A DNA stretch of 9,250 nucleotides from Prado023 sp039812125 (GTDB lineage: Bacteria > Actinomycetota > Actinomycetes > S36-B12 > CAIYMF01), in contig JBDHZV010000112.1 of NCBI GenBank assembly GCA_039812125.1, positions 1-9,250 on the forward strand, written 5' to 3'. The translations under genes were made by a program, and so were the position numbers. Shown one piece after another: positions 1 through 8,194 of this stretch. The notes beneath the pieces were generated by a model. It was not told where the DNA came from. It saw only the letters and a list, made by a program, of their open reading frames with translations, and made no database searches. Within the stretch, counting starts at the first letter, position 1, and every line of letters starts with the position of its first letter.

Positions 1-235
1 GCTCGGCCAACAGGTCCTCCAGCACCTGGGGCTGGGTCGCCGGCGGCAGGTGCCGGCCGCTGAAGTAGCCCCCGAGCGTGGCGGACGGGATGCCGGTGCT
101 CCGCGCGATCGACCGGATCGAGAGCCCCGCGCGATGGCGCAGGTCCGTCAGGGCGGCGGCGAACTCGCTGCCGGTGGCGATCGCATCGGGGTCCGGCTCG
201 GTCCCCGGCGTGGCATGGGACAGGTCGTCGCTCAT
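1..235 (-). CDS. Helix-turn-helix (XRE-like) protein, N-terminal fragment cut by window edge
   Basis: I translated this from the reverse strand. It starts at the ATG at 235-233 and stays open to base 1, giving 78 residues. After an acidic, disordered-looking leader (about residues 1-22) there is a helix-turn-helix of the lambda-repressor/XRE type at about residues 25-63. It includes LRHRAGLSIRSIARSTGIP, then SATLGGYFSGRHLPP, where the recognition helix ends in the usual YFSGR-L-P pattern. A weak purine-rich ribosome site (GGGGGA) lies 5 nt before the ATG. It is divergent from the GGDEF gene. In actinobacteria this type of HTH (conserved -GL-IR-IA--TG-P-S-T-GGYFSGR-LPP) often forms the N-terminus of much larger proteins, including STAND-type NTPases and WD40 proteins. 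It can also be a small stand-alone regulator. The rest of the protein is outside the window, so its function cannot be assigned. Confidence 0.75.
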   Translation of the reverse strand, partial: MSDDLSHATPGTEPDPDAIATGSEFAAALTDLRHRAGLSIRSIARSTGIPSATLGGYFSGRHLPPATQPQVLEDLLAE

Positions 236-418
236 CACGTTCCCCCGTGGTCTGAGTGGCCTCGCGCTGCGGCCGCGGGGGCCAACACTAGGGGTCGTCG
301 CGGGGGGCGGACCCCGGGGGGTGCCCCGGCGGGGCGGCCGCCGGATCCGCGCCGCACCGGGGCGCGGCCGCGACTACATCTCGCGACGAGTTGAACACGC
401 AGCGTTATACTGCCCCGC
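236..418. promoter_or_regulatory. Divergent intergenic region with three GCGGCCGC palindromes
   Basis: This 183-bp gap separates the divergent HTH and GGDEF genes. It holds three copies of the 8-bp palindrome GCGGCCGC, at 269-276, 334-341 and 364-371. The second extends to a perfect 10-bp palindrome at 333-342 and the third to one at 363-372. A TAGTGT hexamer on the minus strand (290-285) could be the -10 of the HTH gene, with a leader of about 40 nt, but no -35 fits it. The -10 of the GGDEF gene lies at the right end and is listed separately. The palindromes could be operators or chance products of the extreme GC content. I see no coding signal here. Confidence 0.4.
383..418 (+). promoter_or_regulatory. 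Likely leaderless promoter of the GGDEF gene
   Basis: A -10 hexamer TATACT lies at 406-411 (5 of 6 matches to TATAAT) in an otherwise very GC-rich region. Seventeen bases upstream, at 383-388, is GCGACG, which keeps the GAC core of the -35 consensus TTGACA. Exactly 7 nt separate the -10 from the ATG at 419, so transcription should begin at, or one base before, the start codon. There is no Shine-Dalgarno sequence before this ATG. Both facts fit a leaderless mRNA, which is common in actinobacteria. Confidence 0.6.
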
Positions 419-1525
419 ATGGGGGAGCTCTCGTTCACGGCAGACCCGCTGACGGGCCTGGCGACGAGGCCCGATTTCGAGCTGTCGCTGGCCGAGCTGA
501 CGCGGGCACCCGGTGCCGTTGGCTCGCTGGGGGTCTCGGGATCCCTCGCGATCCTCGACCTCGACCACTTCACCGCTGTGAACGGTCGCTACGGCGCCCA
601 GGTCGGTGACGAGGTGCTTCGAGCCTGCGCGTCGCGGTTCCGGGAGGTCGCATCGTCGTTGCCACGGGGGACGCTGCTCGCGCGCATCGCCAACGACGAG
701 TTCGCCCTGGCGGTGCCCGGTCTGCGTCCCGAGGGTGTGGCCGAGGCGCTGAGCGCGGCCACCCTCGGGTGGGAGCCCATCCCCACCGCCGCCGGGCTGA
801 TCCGCACCACGTTCAGCGCGGGGGTCGCCGAGGTCGTCGCCGGCGAGGACCAGGCCGACGCGATGCGCCGGGCGGACCGGGCGGTGTTCCAGGCCAAGTG
901 CGCCGGTCGCAGCACGATCCTGGCCTACGACGCCAGCACCGAGCGGTTCGCCCACCAGCGGCGCGACCTCTTCTTCCACCTCGACGTGCTGCGCGCGCGG
1001 ATGGAGCGGATGGGTGTCGAGGTCCGCACCGACCCGTTGACCGACCTGGGCAACCGGCGCGCCCTCGACGAGTGGCTGCATCGGTTCGACCGCGCTCATG
1101 ACCGGTTCCGCCAGCCCCTGGCGATCCTGTTCATCGACCTCGACCGGTTCCACGCGTTCAACCACGTGCGCGGCCAGGAGTCCGGCGACGAGGCGCTGCG
1201 GCAGGTGGCCCGGGTGCTGGCCAAGGGCTGCCGTCCCACGGACCTGCCCTTCCGCCGCGGCGGGGAGGAGTTCGTGGTGCTGCTGCCCAGCACCGGGCTC
1301 AACGAGGCCCTCGTGGTGGCTGAGCGGCTCCGGCAGGCCGTCGCGGCGCTGGCGATCCCGCACGGGGGCGAACCGGACGTGCCCACGTTGACGGTGACGG
1401 TCGTCGCGGCCCAGGTGACCGGCCGCAGGTGCGCCTCCGAGGCGATCGAGGCGGCCGCGCAGGCAGCCTTCGCCGCCAAGGACTCGGCGGGGCGCGACGT
1501 CGTCCTGGTGGCCGACCCGACCTGA
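419..1525 (+). CDS. Tandem-GGDEF diguanylate cyclase (first domain degenerate)
   Basis: This 368-residue protein has no signal peptide or membrane segment, so it is probably cytoplasmic. Domain 1 (about residues 9-168) has DPLTGLATR (9-17), LAILDLDHFTAVN (43-55) and GDEVL (63-67), but its active-site loop reads ANDEF (91-95) and it has no RxxD inhibitory site. A helical, charged linker (about 171-203) leads to domain 2 (205-362). That has DPLTDLGNR (205-213), LFIDLDRFHAFN (237-248), an intact A-site GGEEF (281-285) and an I-site RPTD (272-275) exactly five residues upstream, as in the cyclase PleD. Its later S-x-G-V-A strand motif is replaced by TVTVVAAQ. Family knowledge says GGDEF domains make cyclic di-GMP from two GTP and that RxxD mediates product inhibition. 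I infer that domain 2 is catalytic and domain 1 regulatory or dimerising. The ATG at 419 is favoured because the first conserved motif begins at residue 9 and the promoter sits 7 nt upstream. Confidence 0.93.
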   Translation: MGELSFTADPLTGLATRPDFELSLAELTRAPGAVGSLGVSGSLAILDLDHFTAVNGRYGAQVGDEVLRACASRFREVASSLPRGTLLARIANDEFALAVPGLRPEGVAEALSAATLGWEPIPTAAGLIRTTFSAGVAEVVAGEDQADAMRRADRAVFQAKCAGRSTILAYDASTERFAHQRRDLFFHLDVLRARMERMGVEVRTDPLTDLGNRRALDEWLHRFDRAHDRFRQPLAILFIDLDRFHAFNHVRGQESGDEALRQVARVLAKGCRPTDLPFRRGGEEFVVLLPSTGLNEALVVAERLRQAVAALAIPHGGEPDVPTLTVTVVAAQVTGRRCASEAIEAAAQAAFAAKDSAGRDVVLVADPT

Positions 1526-1563
1526 GCCGCACGTGGCGCGAGACGGTCGCGGTGCCCGGTCGC

Positions 1564-3924
<2,361 letters not shown>

Positions 3925-3932
3925 GGGAACTC

Positions 3933-3973
3933 CCTCCTGCGGGCTCGGGGCCCCGTCCCGGGAGGTCAGGGTA
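3933..3973 (-). promoter_or_regulatory. Leader of the UvrA-like gene: possible -10, palindrome and strong RBS
   Basis: Reading on the minus strand, TACCCT (3973-3968) could be a -10, with a transcript start near 3961. It is followed by a perfect 10-bp palindrome CGGGGCCCCG (3955-3946) and then the consensus ribosome site AGGAGG (3938-3933). The ribosome site is certain by sequence. The -10 is weak because no -35 fits it, so the gene may instead be read through from the CPBP gene upstream. The palindrome lies where an operator or a small leader hairpin would act. Confidence 0.4.
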
Positions 3974-4008
3974 AGCGCGGCAGGTCCCAGACGCGCCCCG
4001 CAGCCGCG

Positions 4009-4791
4009 CTACGGACGGCCCTGCGCCGCTGGCATCACCCGGCGCTGGCCGGCCTGCGCAATGACCTGCCCGCGCTCGCGGCGCAGCAGCACGGTGACCA
4101 GGCCCAGGGCGAACAGGCCATTGAGGTAGACCAGGGGAACCAGCCAGATGGGCGCGTCGGTGCCGACGAAGCTGGAGAAGTCCCAGAAGGCGTGGAGCAG
4201 CATGGCCACCACCAACGCGCCCGTGACGCGTCGCGTGACGTAGAACATCGTGCCCCCCATGAAGGCCAGGACCACCTGCAGGACCGCGGCGGGACCGGCG
4301 CCGAAGACCCAGTTGGGCAGGTGCATGAAGGCGAACAGGGCGGTCGAGACGGCCCAGACGGCGGCCTCCCGGTAGCGACCCCGCAGCCCCACGATGAGCA
4401 GCCCCCGGGTGGCCATCTCCTCGCAGAACCCGACCAGCAGGCTGCCCAGGACCAGCAGGAGCACCATGCTCGCGGTGGTGGTGGCGTAACTCTTCGAGGC
4501 CATGCTGGCCAGACCGATGAGGGCCATGGCGATGGGCCCCGCGAGCAGCCACCGCGGCCGCGCATGCGACACCTCAGCCAGCGCCGGCCGCCACCAGCCC
4601 AACCGGGAGGCCGCCACCACCAGGACGACCGCCCCACCGGCCAACGGCGCCACGTACCACTTCAGGATGGTGCTCGCGCTGTCGCCGATGTGCGGGTAGT
4701 CGACGCCGGTGAGCGCCCAGATGCCGTAGAACACGACCAGGTAGGCGGCCAGCACGGCAACGCCGATGAGGGGGCGGGGGGCGACCTTCAT
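4009..4791 (-). CDS. CPBP family intramembrane metalloprotease
   Basis: This 260-residue hydrophobic protein has about eight predicted membrane segments (roughly 5-27, 46-62, 82-98, 106-122, 142-158, 167-184, 190-204 and 214-236). It carries the three CPBP/Abi motifs: EEMATR (EExxxR, 124-129), FAFMH (FxxxH, 153-157) and HAFWD (200-204), where many members have HxxxN. The first two motifs supply the catalytic glutamates and a histidine of this family, which is related to eukaryotic Rce1 CAAX proteases. Bacterial members have been linked to bacteriocin immunity, peptide processing and regulated proteolysis. The substrate here is unknown. I chose the ATG at 4791, preceded by GGAG at 5 nt and leading straight into the first membrane helix. 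A start at 4899 would add 36 Arg/Pro-rich residues that do not look like protein. It lies upstream of and co-directional with the UvrA-like gene. TACTGT (4846-4841) is a possible but weak -10. Confidence 0.88.
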   Translation of the reverse strand: MKVAPRPLIGVAVLAAYLVVFYGIWALTGVDYPHIGDSASTILKWYVAPLAGGAVVLVVAASRLGWWRPALAEVSHARPRWLLAGPIAMALIGLASMASKSYATTTASMVLLLVLGSLLVGFCEEMATRGLLIVGLRGRYREAAVWAVSTALFAFMHLPNWVFGAGPAAVLQVVLAFMGGTMFYVTRRVTGALVVAMLLHAFWDFSSFVGTDAPIWLVPLVYLNGLFALGLVTVLLRRERGQVIAQAGQRRVMPAAQGRP

Positions 4792-4926
4792 GTGCGCTCC
4801 ATGGATCGGGGGAGTCAGGCGACCTCTCGGCCGTGGGCGCACAGTAGCGCCACGGGATGCCGACCGCGTGTACCGGCCCGTCGGGGACGTGCGGGCCATG
4901 GGGGCCGCCGGCGGGTGGAATGCGAA

Positions 4927-4958
4927 GGGCGGCCCGGACCCCAGGTCCTGAGCCGCCC
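4927..4958 (-). terminator. Hairpin terminator downstream of tRNA-Leu
   Basis: A two-part hairpin is visible. The outer stem GGGCGGC (4927-4933) pairs with GCCGCCC (4952-4958). The inner stem GGACC (4936-4940) pairs with GGTCC (4944-4948) around a 3-nt loop. Read on the minus strand it starts 28 nt after the tRNA and is followed by TTCGCATT, a poor but not absent T-rich tail. It should end tRNA transcription before the CPBP gene. Confidence 0.6.
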
Positions 4959-4985
4959 ATCGCCGCGGAACATTCCCACGACGTG

Positions 4986-5069
4986 TGTCCGAGGGGGGAC
5001 TTGAACCCCCATGCCCTAACGGGCACTAGCACCTCAAGCTAGCGCGTCTGCCTATTCCGCCACCCGGAC
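4986..5069 (-). tRNA. tRNA-Leu, anticodon GAG
   Basis: The minus strand folds into an 84-nt class II tRNA. The 7-bp acceptor stem is GTCCGGG with CTCGGAC (one G-T pair). The D stem is GCG/CGC. The anticodon stem CTAGC/GCTAG encloses the loop TTGAGGT, giving anticodon GAG, which reads CUC and CUU leucine codons. The long variable arm is TGCCC-GTTA-GGGCA, typical of tRNA-Leu. The T arm is GGGGG-TTCAAGT-CCCCC and the discriminator base is A (4986). The following bases are CAC, so the CCA end is not encoded and must be added enzymatically. CTC is among the frequent leucine codons in this GC-rich window, which fits a GAG isoacceptor. Confidence 0.96.
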
Positions 5070-5105
5070 GTGGTCTCCCCGGGTGCACCCGCGGGAAGCA
5101 CCGGA

Positions 5106-5136
5106 AGGATACCAAGGACCCCCACGCTCCCACCAA
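5106..5136 (-). promoter_or_regulatory. Probable promoter of tRNA-Leu
   Basis: On the minus strand TTGGTG (5136-5131, matching the TTG of TTGACA) is followed after 19 nt by TATCCT (5111-5106, TAnnnT). Transcription would start near 5099, leaving a leader of about 30 nt for RNase P to remove. The spacer is slightly long. The position just upstream of a stable RNA gene supports the call. Confidence 0.45.
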
Positions 5137-5169
5137 TCCGCTCGGCGTCACCGTCGGTGGCCGGCGCTG

Positions 5170-5223
5170 CCCCCGCGGTCACCCGCCCGGGGATCGCCCG
5201 CCATGGGTTCCCGGCCGCGGGGG
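5170..5223 (-). repeat. 9-bp perfect inverted repeat just after the Nudix-like gene
   Basis: CCCCCGCGG (5170-5178) is exactly complementary to CCGCGGGGG (5215-5223), with a 36-nt interior that is itself GC-rich and can pair further. It begins 5 nt beyond the stop codon of the Nudix-like gene. It may act as a terminator or as a 3' mRNA-protecting hairpin. There is no T-run after it, so a normal intrinsic terminator is not proven. Confidence 0.4.
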
Positions 5224-5228
5224 AGGGG

Positions 5229-5765
5229 TCACGGCAACCGGCCGCCGAACGCCAGCGCCAGCCGCACGAGCCGGTCCTGGCCGCCGGTGAACTCGGCCAG
5301 CACGTGCTCGGAGGACGCCTCCTCGGGGGTGAGCCACGCCAGGTCGATGGCCGACTGCGAGGGTGCGCAGTCGCCGTCCACGGGCACCACGTAGGCCAGG
5401 GCGACCGCATGCTGGCGGGGGTCGTGGAACCCGCTGACCGTGGGGTCGGGGAAGTACTCGACCACGGTGAACGGCGACGGTGACACGGGCAGGCGGGGCA
5501 GGGCGACCGGGCCCAGGTCCTTCTCCAGGTGCCGGATCAGCGCGTCGCGGATCCGCTCGCGATAGAGCACCCGGCCGGCCACCACGGCGCGCGAGATCGA
5601 CCCATCCGGACGGGCTCGCAGCAGCAGCCCGACCGCGGTGATCTGGCCCATGGTGTCGACCCGGACCGGCACGGCCTCGACGTACAGGATGGGCAGGGTG
5701 TCGCGTGCCGCCGACAGGGATTCCGCGCTCAGCCACCCGGTGGCGACCTCGAGGATCTCGCTCAT
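5229..5765 (-). CDS. DUF4916 / Nudix hydrolase-like protein
   Basis: This 178-residue soluble protein begins MSEILEVATGWLSAESL and resembles the actinobacterial DUF4916 group, which is classed with Nudix hydrolases. Residues 64-85 align in register with the Nudix box (G-x5-E-x7-R-E-U-x-E-E-x-G). G64, E70, R78, L80 and G85 are kept, but the second box residue pair and the metal-binding acids read H79, K82 and D83 in place of E, E and E. A typical Nudix core order is visible, with beta-strand material (25-62), the box helix, then HAVALAYVVPVDG (119-131) and LAWLTPEEA (142-150). Canonical Nudix enzymes use these acids to hold Mg and cleave nucleoside-diphosphate bonds. With them lost, I infer a binding or altered catalytic role. 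The ATG at 5765 has no Shine-Dalgarno but has CACAAT 7 nt upstream. It is divergent from the M20 gene. Confidence 0.85.
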   Translation of the reverse strand: MSEILEVATGWLSAESLSAARDTLPILYVEAVPVRVDTMGQITAVGLLLRARPDGSISRAVVAGRVLYRERIRDALIRHLEKDLGPVALPRLPVSPSPFTVVEYFPDPTVSGFHDPRQHAVALAYVVPVDGDCAPSQSAIDLAWLTPEEASSEHVLAEFTGGQDRLVRLALAFGGRLP

Positions 5766-5772
5766 GGACGCG

Positions 5773-5778
5773 ATTGTG
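5773..5778 (-). promoter_or_regulatory. Possible leaderless -10 of the Nudix-like gene
   Basis: On the minus strand CACAAT (4 of 6 matches to TATAAT) ends exactly 7 nt before the ATG at 5765, and no Shine-Dalgarno is present. No clear -35 was found at 16-19 nt, so the call rests on position and on the matching layout at two other genes in the window. Confidence 0.35.
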
Positions 5779-5825
5779 CCGGTCGGACCCACCCGGCAGC
5801 GCGTCCGACGCGGCAGGATGAGCAG

Positions 5826-7190
5826 GTGACCGCGCTGCCCGACCCCCGCCTTGCCGCCCTGCCCTCCGCCGAGGACCACGTGGTCGGGCTGCTGCAGGAC
5901 CTCATCCGCATCGACACCACCAACGCCGGGCCACGCCCGGAGACCGTGGGGGAGCGGGAGGCCGCCGAGCACGTCATGGCGGTGCTCGCGGCCGCGGGGA
6001 TCGCCGCGGAGCTCTACACCACGACCTCCGGCTCGCGCGCCGGGGTGATCGCCCGGGTGTCGGGGACCGAGCCCGACGCCGCCCAGCGGGCGCTGCTGCT
6101 GCACGGCCACCTCGACGTCGTGGCGGCCCAGCCGGACCGGTGGACGCACCCACCGTTCGCCGCGGAGATCGCCACCGACCCGGCGTCCGGCCTGGACATG
6201 GTGTGGGGCCGTGGGGCGGTCGACATGAAGGACATGGTTGCGATGATCCTCGCGGTCGTGACCCACTGGACCCGCACCGGGCAGCGGCCACGCCGCGACG
6301 TGGTCCTGCTCCTCCTGCCCGACGAGGAGGCCGGGGGCCTGCACGGCTCGCACTGGCTGGTCGACAACCGCCCGGAGATCTTCGCCGGGGTCACGGAGGC
6401 GGTCGGCGAGGTCGGCGGGTTCTCGATGACGGTGCGCGACGACCTGCGCCTGTACCTGGTGCAGACCGCCGAGAAGGGCATGGCGTGGATGCGGCTGGCA
6501 GCCGCGGGCCGGGCCGGGCACGGGTCGATGCTCAACGATGACAACGCCGTGACGCAGCTGTGCGCCGCGGTGGCCCGGCTGGGCTCCCACCGGTTCCCCG
6601 TCCGGGTCACCCCCACCACCCGGGCCTTCGTCGCCGAGCTGTCCGACGCCCTCGGCGTCGACCTGGACCCCTATGACCTCGACGGGCTGATCCGGGCACT
6701 GGGCCCGCTGGCCCGGCTCGTCGGCGCGACGATGAGCAACACCGTGAACCCCACGATGCTCGACGCCGGGGCCAAGGTGAACGTGATCCCCGGGGAGGCG
6801 ATCGCGCACGCCGACGGCCGGTTCCTGCCGGGCTACGAGCAGGAGTTCCTCACCACGGTCGACGAGCTGCTCGGCGACCGGGTCGTGCGCGAGTTCGTGG
6901 TCCATGACGTGGCGCTGGAGACCTCGTTCGACGGACCCTCGATCGACGCCATGGCAGCGGCGCTGCGCGCGGAGGACCCGGCGGCCCGGGCGGTGCCGTA
7001 CACGCTGTCCGGCGGGACGGACGCCAAGGCGTTCTCGACGCTGGGGATCCGCTGCTACGGGTTCGCCCCCCTGCAGCTCCCGCCCACCCTGGACTTCGGG
7101 GCCCTGTTCCACGGCGACGACGAGCGCATCCCGATCGATGGCCTGCGGTTCGGGGTCCGGGTGCTCGACCGGTTCCTGCGCGCCTGCTGA
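5826..7190 (+). CDS. M20/M25/M40 family metallopeptidase (amidohydrolase)
   Basis: This 454-residue, probably cytosolic enzyme is of the ArgE/DapE/ACY1/CPG2 type, which hydrolyses peptide or N-acyl bonds with two bound zinc ions. Likely metal and catalytic residues are visible: HGHLD (H95, D97), RGAVDMK (D133), LPDEEAGG (E167 as general base, E168), GEVGGF (E195) and FHGDDE (H429). Between them lies the lid/dimerisation domain (about 216-325), with the conserved AGRAGHGS (227-234) and NVIPGEA (319-325). Length is normal for the family. The true substrate cannot be told; broad-specificity dipeptidases and acyl-amino-acid amidases look alike. The GTG at 5826 is chosen because AGGA (5815-5818) lies 7 nt before it and residues upstream are low-complexity shadow translation. 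It is divergent from the Nudix-like gene, with a 60-bp gap, and convergent with the aldo/keto reductase. Confidence 0.94.
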   Translation: MTALPDPRLAALPSAEDHVVGLLQDLIRIDTTNAGPRPETVGEREAAEHVMAVLAAAGIAAELYTTTSGSRAGVIARVSGTEPDAAQRALLLHGHLDVVAAQPDRWTHPPFAAEIATDPASGLDMVWGRGAVDMKDMVAMILAVVTHWTRTGQRPRRDVVLLLLPDEEAGGLHGSHWLVDNRPEIFAGVTEAVGEVGGFSMTVRDDLRLYLVQTAEKGMAWMRLAAAGRAGHGSMLNDDNAVTQLCAAVARLGSHRFPVRVTPTTRAFVAELSDALGVDLDPYDLDGLIRALGPLARLVGATMSNTVNPTMLDAGAKVNVIPGEAIAHADGRFLPGYEQEFLTTVDELLGDRVVREFVVHDVALETSFDGPSIDAMAAALRAEDPAARAVPYTLSGGTDAKAFSTLGIRCYGFAPLQLPPTLDFGALFHGDDERIPIDGLRFGVRVLDRFLRAC

Positions 7191-7208
7191 GCCGGGCGCG
7201 CCGCCGGC
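7191..7208. terminator. Weak hairpin between convergent M20 and aldo/keto reductase genes
   Basis: GCCGG (7191-7195) can pair with CCGGC (7204-7208) immediately after the M20 stop codon. The whole 52-bp gap to the aldo/keto reductase stop is GC-rich and offers several alternative pairings, but no T-run follows on either strand. It might serve both genes as a GC-stem terminator; the evidence is slight. Confidence 0.2.
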
Positions 7209-7242
7209 TCAGGTCCGGCGCACGGCCAGGCCCCGGCGCCGG

Positions 7243-8187
7243 TCAGATCCCGGCGGACACCTCGTCCAGGGCGGCCCGGATCTCGGCGGGCAGGTCCAGC
7301 TCCTCGGTGCGCAGCGCGCCTCGCAGCTGTGCGGCCGTGCGTGACCCCAGCAGCACCGAGGCCACGCCGGGTCGGTCGCGCACCCAGGCAACCGCCACCT
7401 CGACGGGCGCCACGCCCAGCCCCTCCGCCGCGGTGCACACGGCGTCGACGACCCGGCGGTGCGGCACTGTGAGGTACTCGCCGACGAAGCCGCCCAGGTG
7501 CGGGGATGCGCCGCGCGAGTCCGCGGGGGTGCCGTGCCGGTACTTGCCGGTGAGCACGCCGCGCCCCACCGGGGACCAGGCCAGGATGCCGGCCCCCACT
7601 GCGGTCGTCGCGGCCAGCATGTCGGCCTCCTGGGACCGGGCCAGCAGCGAGTACTCGACCTCGTTGGCCACCAGGGCCAGGTCATGGCCGAGCTCCGCGC
7701 GGGTGGCGGTCAGCGACAGCTGCCAGGCGCTGTGGTTGGACACCCCGACGTAGCGGGCCCGGCCCGATGCCTGCGCCGTGGCCAGGGCGTCGAGGGTCTC
7801 GTCGACCGGGGTCCGGCTGTCCCAGCCGTGCACCAGCCAGAGGTCCACGAAGTCCGTGCCGAGCCGCCGCAGCGACCCGTCGAGGGCGCGCAGCAGGTGC
7901 CGGCGCGACGCGTCGAACCGGCGATCGCCCTGCCTGCGGCCACCCGCCTTGGTGACGATGGCGACGTCGTCGCGCACGCCCGCCTCGGCCACGAGCGTGC
8001 CCAGCAGCTCCTCGGCGGCTCCGGACCCGTACACGTCGGCGGTGTCGAACAACGTCCCCCCGGCCTCGAGGAACATCGCGAACTGGTCGCGCGCCTCGTA
8101 CTCGTCGGTGTCGCGCCCCCACGTCATCGTGCCCAGGCCGATGCGGCTGACCTGCAGGCCGCTGCGGCCGACCGCCCTGGTCTCCAT
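7243..8187 (-). CDS. Aldo/keto reductase
   Basis: This 314-residue soluble TIM-barrel oxidoreductase reduces aldehydes or ketones with NADPH. Taking the ATG at 8187 as residue 1, the opening METRAVGRSGLQVSRIGLGT is the usual first strand of the family. The catalytic tetrad is visible as D48 and Y53 in FDTADVYGSG, K80 in IVTKAG and H120 in LWLVHGWD. SNHS (150-153) and GSRTAAQL (281-288) are cofactor-binding segments, and length is normal. It belongs to the YajO/Kvbeta-like branch by appearance; the substrate is unknown. A GTG at 8196 would add three residues, but it overlaps a TACGGT box that ends 7 nt before the ATG, and neither start has a Shine-Dalgarno. The ATG therefore looks better. It lies downstream of corA on the same strand, separated by a strong hairpin. 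Confidence 0.93.
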   Translation of the reverse strand: METRAVGRSGLQVSRIGLGTMTWGRDTDEYEARDQFAMFLEAGGTLFDTADVYGSGAAEELLGTLVAEAGVRDDVAIVTKAGGRRQGDRRFDASRRHLLRALDGSLRRLGTDFVDLWLVHGWDSRTPVDETLDALATAQASGRARYVGVSNHSAWQLSLTATRAELGHDLALVANEVEYSLLARSQEADMLAATTAVGAGILAWSPVGRGVLTGKYRHGTPADSRGASPHLGGFVGEYLTVPHRRVVDAVCTAAEGLGVAPVEVAVAWVRDRPGVASVLLGSRTAAQLRGALRTEELDLPAEIRAALDEVSAGI

Positions 8188-8194
8188 GGCCGGC

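Noticed and set aside
391..396. TTGAAC as the -35 of the GGDEF promoter
   Set aside because: It lies only 9 nt from the TATACT -10, too close for a sigma-70-type promoter; GCGACG at 383-388 has the right 17-nt spacing.
374..1363. 329-codon minus-strand reading frame
   Set aside because: It is antisense to the tandem-GGDEF gene, with composition typical of a shadow frame and no recognisable motif.
1526..1563. Possible terminator between the convergent GGDEF and UvrA-like genes
   Set aside because: I found no stable inverted repeat and no T-run in these 38 bases.
4792..4899. Earlier start for the CPBP protease
   Set aside because: The extra 36 residues are Arg/Pro/Thr-rich and precede a normal start (ATG at 4791 with GGAG upstream) that leads directly into the first membrane helix.
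4986..5069. tRNA-Leu as an integration (att) site
   Set aside because: No integrase gene and no repeat of the tRNA 3' end was found elsewhere in the window.
5766..7112. Long minus-strand reading frame continuing upstream of the Nudix-like gene
   Set aside because: It is the antisense of the M20 gene. Its translation is low-complexity and rich in Arg, Gly, Gln and His, and the Nudix-like protein has a natural start at 5765.
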